A stretch of DNA of 64,000 nt from Clostridia bacterium (GTDB taxonomy: Bacteria; Bacillota; Clostridia; Peptostreptococcales; Anaerovoracaceae): assembly GCA_900766045.1 (NCBI GenBank), contig CAAFTW010000055.1, positions 1-64,000 of the forward strand, read 5' to 3'. The notes beneath the pieces are model-generated. The model ran no database searches, was not told where the DNA came from, and worked only from the letters and a program-made list of their open reading frames with translations. Positions 62,015-64,000 of this stretch are shown in pieces (within the stretch, counting starts at the first letter, position 1; every line of letters begins with the position of its first letter). Position numbers and translations under genes: made by a program.

Positions 62015-63940
62015 TTATACGTCCAATGTCGCGAGTTTCGCGTTCTGACGGATGAATTCACGGCGCGGCGGAACCTTGTCTCCCATGAGGGTAGTGAAGA
62101 TTTCATCTGCAGCTGTGGCATCCTCCACCGTAATCTGGACGAGTGTACGGTGATTGTAGTCCATGGTCGTCTCCCAGAGCTGGTTGAAGTCCATTTCTCC
62201 CAGTCCCTTATATCTCTGAATATCAACCTTTCCCGGCTTTCCTTCCAGAGAAGCGAGGAGTTCATTCTGTTCCTTGTCGGAATAGGTGTAGTAGGTTTCT
62301 TTTCCCTTCTGCACGCGGAACAGCGGCGGCTGAGCCGCATAGACGTATCCATGCTCCAGAAGCGGTGTCATGTAACGGAAGAAGAAGGTCAGGAGCAGGG
62401 TTCTGATATGTGCTCCGTCGACATCGGCATCGGTCATAATGATGATCTTATGATATCTGAGCTTGGTGATGTCGAATTCTTTTCCGATTCCGCATCCGAA
62501 GGCGGTGATCATGTTCTTGATTTCCTCCGAGTTCAGCATACGGTCCTGGCGTGCTTTTTCTACGTTCAGGATCTTGCCTCGCAGCGGAAGTACGGCCTGA
62601 CGCTTTCTGTCACGTCCCTGCTTGGCGCTGCCGCCCGCGGAGTCTCCCTCGACCAGGAAGATTTCTGAGAGGGCAGGGTCTTTTTCTGAGCAGTCGGCGA
62701 GTTTTCCCGGAAGGGAAAGAGTATCCAGGACGCTCTTTCTTCTCGTCAGCTCTCTTGCTTTGCGCGCGGCGGCTCTGGCTCTGGACGCGCGCAGGCATTT
62801 GTCCAGAATCTTGCGGGCCTGCTGCGGATGCTCATCCAGGAAGGCCGACAGATTAGCGCTGGTCGTCGTGTCAACGAAGCCTCTGATTTCGCTGTTTCCG
62901 AGCTTGGTCTTGGTCTGTCCCTCGAACTGCGGCTCTTCCAGCTTGACAGAAACGACAGCTGTGATTCCTTCACGGACGTCTTCACCGGACAGAGACTCGC
63001 TGTCCTTGATGAACTTGTTTCTCTTCGCGTAGTCGTTAAAGACTCTGGTCAGCGCAGACTTAAAGCCGGCGATGTGGCTTCCGCCTTCTGTTGTATTAAT
63101 GTTATTCGCGTAAGAGAAGATCGTCTCTGTGTAGCGGTCGGTATACTGCATCGCAACTTCTACCTCATGACCCTCTTCACGATTTTCAAAATAGATAATA
63201 TCTTCATGGACGGCGTCCTTATTCCGGTTCAGGAATTTTACAAACTCCTTCAGACCGCCCTCATAATGATAGACTTCTTTCTTCTCTTTTCCCGGGCGCT
63301 GGTCTTCCAGAGTGATCTTGACTCCCTTGGTCAGGAAGGCTGTCTCTCTGAGATGATGCTCCAGGGTTTCGAAATCATATTCTGTCGTGTCGAAGATTTC
63401 CGGATCCGGCCAGAATTCTGTACGGGAACCGGTGTGTTCACTCGTTCCGATGACTTCCAGCTTCTCTACGGTCTTTCCTTTTGCAAACTCGATGCGGTAG
63501 AGCTTTCCGTTTCTCTCGACTTCTACGATCATTTTCGTAGACAGGGCATTTACAACGGATGCACCTACACCATGCAGTCCTCCGGATACTTTATATCCTC
63601 CGCCGCCGAATTTTCCTCCGGCATGCAGAACGGTATGAATGACCTCAACCGCAGGAATGTGCAGTTTCGGATGCTCATCTACCGGCATTCCACGTCCGTC
63701 ATCTTCTACCATAATGGAATTATCCGGACGGATCGTGACTTCAATATTCCTGCAGAAGCCTGCCAGCGCTTCATCAATCGAGTTGTCGACAATCTCATAA
63801 ACAAGATGGTGGAGTCCTCTGGCACTGGTTGAACCAATGTACATTCCAGGACGCTTGCGTACAGCTTCCAACCCCTCCAGCACTTGGATCTGCGACGCGT
63901 CATACTGCTTGGCAGCCGCCGCTTCTTCTTTATTGGTCAT
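62015..63940 (-). CDS. gyrB: DNA gyrase subunit B
   Basis: 641 residues. GHKL ATPase domain (EIVDNSIDEALAGFC, GRGMPVDEH, GGLHGVGASVVNAL), transducer domain, and TOPRIM domain with EGDSAGGSAKQGRDRKRQAV (in part), PLRGKILNVEKA and MTDADVDGAHIRTLLL. The C-terminal RYKGLGEM and ETTMDYNHRTLVQI complete it. GAGGTGG ribosome site. Together with gyrA it forms the usual gyrBA operon of the origin region. Confidence 0.98.
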   Translation of the reverse strand: MTNKEEAAAAKQYDASQIQVLEGLEAVRKRPGMYIGSTSARGLHHLVYEIVDNSIDEALAGFCRNIEVTIRPDNSIMVEDDGRGMPVDEHPKLHIPAVEVIHTVLHAGGKFGGGGYKVSGGLHGVGASVVNALSTKMIVEVERNGKLYRIEFAKGKTVEKLEVIGTSEHTGSRTEFWPDPEIFDTTEYDFETLEHHLRETAFLTKGVKITLEDQRPGKEKKEVYHYEGGLKEFVKFLNRNKDAVHEDIIYFENREEGHEVEVAMQYTDRYTETIFSYANNINTTEGGSHIAGFKSALTRVFNDYAKRNKFIKDSESLSGEDVREGITAVVSVKLEEPQFEGQTKTKLGNSEIRGFVDTTTSANLSAFLDEHPQQARKILDKCLRASRARAAARKARELTRRKSVLDTLSLPGKLADCSEKDPALSEIFLVEGDSAGGSAKQGRDRKRQAVLPLRGKILNVEKARQDRMLNSEEIKNMITAFGCGIGKEFDITKLRYHKIIIMTDADVDGAHIRTLLLTFFFRYMTPLLEHGYVYAAQPPLFRVQKGKETYYTYSDKEQNELLASLEGKPGKVDIQRYKGLGEMDFNQLWETTMDYNHRTLVQITVEDATAADEIFTTLMGDKVPPRREFIRQNAKLATLDV

Positions 63941-63966
63941 AGTTTTACCACCTCAATATTTCCTGT

Positions 63967-64000
63967 AAAAAAACGATCTGCGGAGCAATTTCCGCAGATC
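63967..64000 (-). terminator. Terminator upstream of gyrB
   Basis: GATCTGCGGA (63975-63984) pairs with TCCGCAGATC (63991-64000), and the minus strand continues GTTTTTTT. It would end the transcript of a gene beyond the window edge. Confidence 0.75.

Overview
The window looks like part of a chromosome from an anaerobic Clostridia-type Bacillota of roughly balanced GC content. Pointers are a gyrB-gyrA pair, an RF2 gene with a programmed +1 frameshift, a c-di-GMP-I (GEMM) riboswitch, a SigB/SigF-type sigma factor beside an RsbW-like anti-sigma factor, a YtrA-type ABC operon, anaerobic-pathway CbiL and many AGGAGG ribosome binding sites. Genus cannot be fixed from the sequence alone. gyrB-gyrA at the right end suggests that oriC may lie just beyond position 64000.

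Regions. 0.2-2.3 kb: YtrA-type regulator and ABC transporter operon with a clear promoter and spaced operator half-sites. 2.3-3.5 kb: non-coding array of hairpins, then a 182-bp tandem repeat running into a MATE transporter gene. 5.3-13.8 kb: HAD phosphatase, serine acetyltransferase, LCP cell-wall ligase, a small Nif11-like protein, a membrane-anchored EEP hydrolase, a TagGH-like polysaccharide exporter and a divergent PAP2 protein. 13.8-19.5 kb: antitoxin relic, secreted SH3-amidohydrolase, ThrE exporter, LysR regulator divergent from a YeiH transporter. 19.7-23.2 kb: tRNA-Thr, gene relics, a long imperfect inverted repeat, and a large repeat-rich surface protein behind a c-di-GMP riboswitch with terminator. 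23.9-33.6 kb: addB, prfB, secA and a CNNM/CorC protein. 34-40 kb: birA and a corrinoid lower-loop operon (cobT, cobU, cobS, a second degenerate CobU-like gene, a histidine phosphatase). 40.4-47 kb: two tandem EamA transporters, then a purine permease, phosphoribosyltransferase and phosphohexomutase. 48.5-58 kb: small wHTH regulator, isolated cbiL, rlmH, walJ-like hydrolase, rnhA, a third EamA transporter, a histidine kinase whose 5' end is replaced by an IS200/IS605-type right end, a PLP desulfhydrase/deaminase and a small alarmone synthetase. 58-64 kb: sigma factor, cysteine-rich anti-sigma factor, gyrA, gyrB.

The unexpected content is mostly between the genes: a dispersed GACAAAAYCCA motif, in three places followed on its 3' side by short tandem arrays of 25, 35 or 55 bp; a diverged two-core element of about 380 bp present twice with nearly the same internal spacing; hairpin arrays; and a long cruciform. 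Among the genes, the riboswitch-controlled surface protein, the anti-sigma factor with a Cys/His-rich ATP-lid region, and the AddB with a degenerate P-loop and no adjacent addA deserve most attention.
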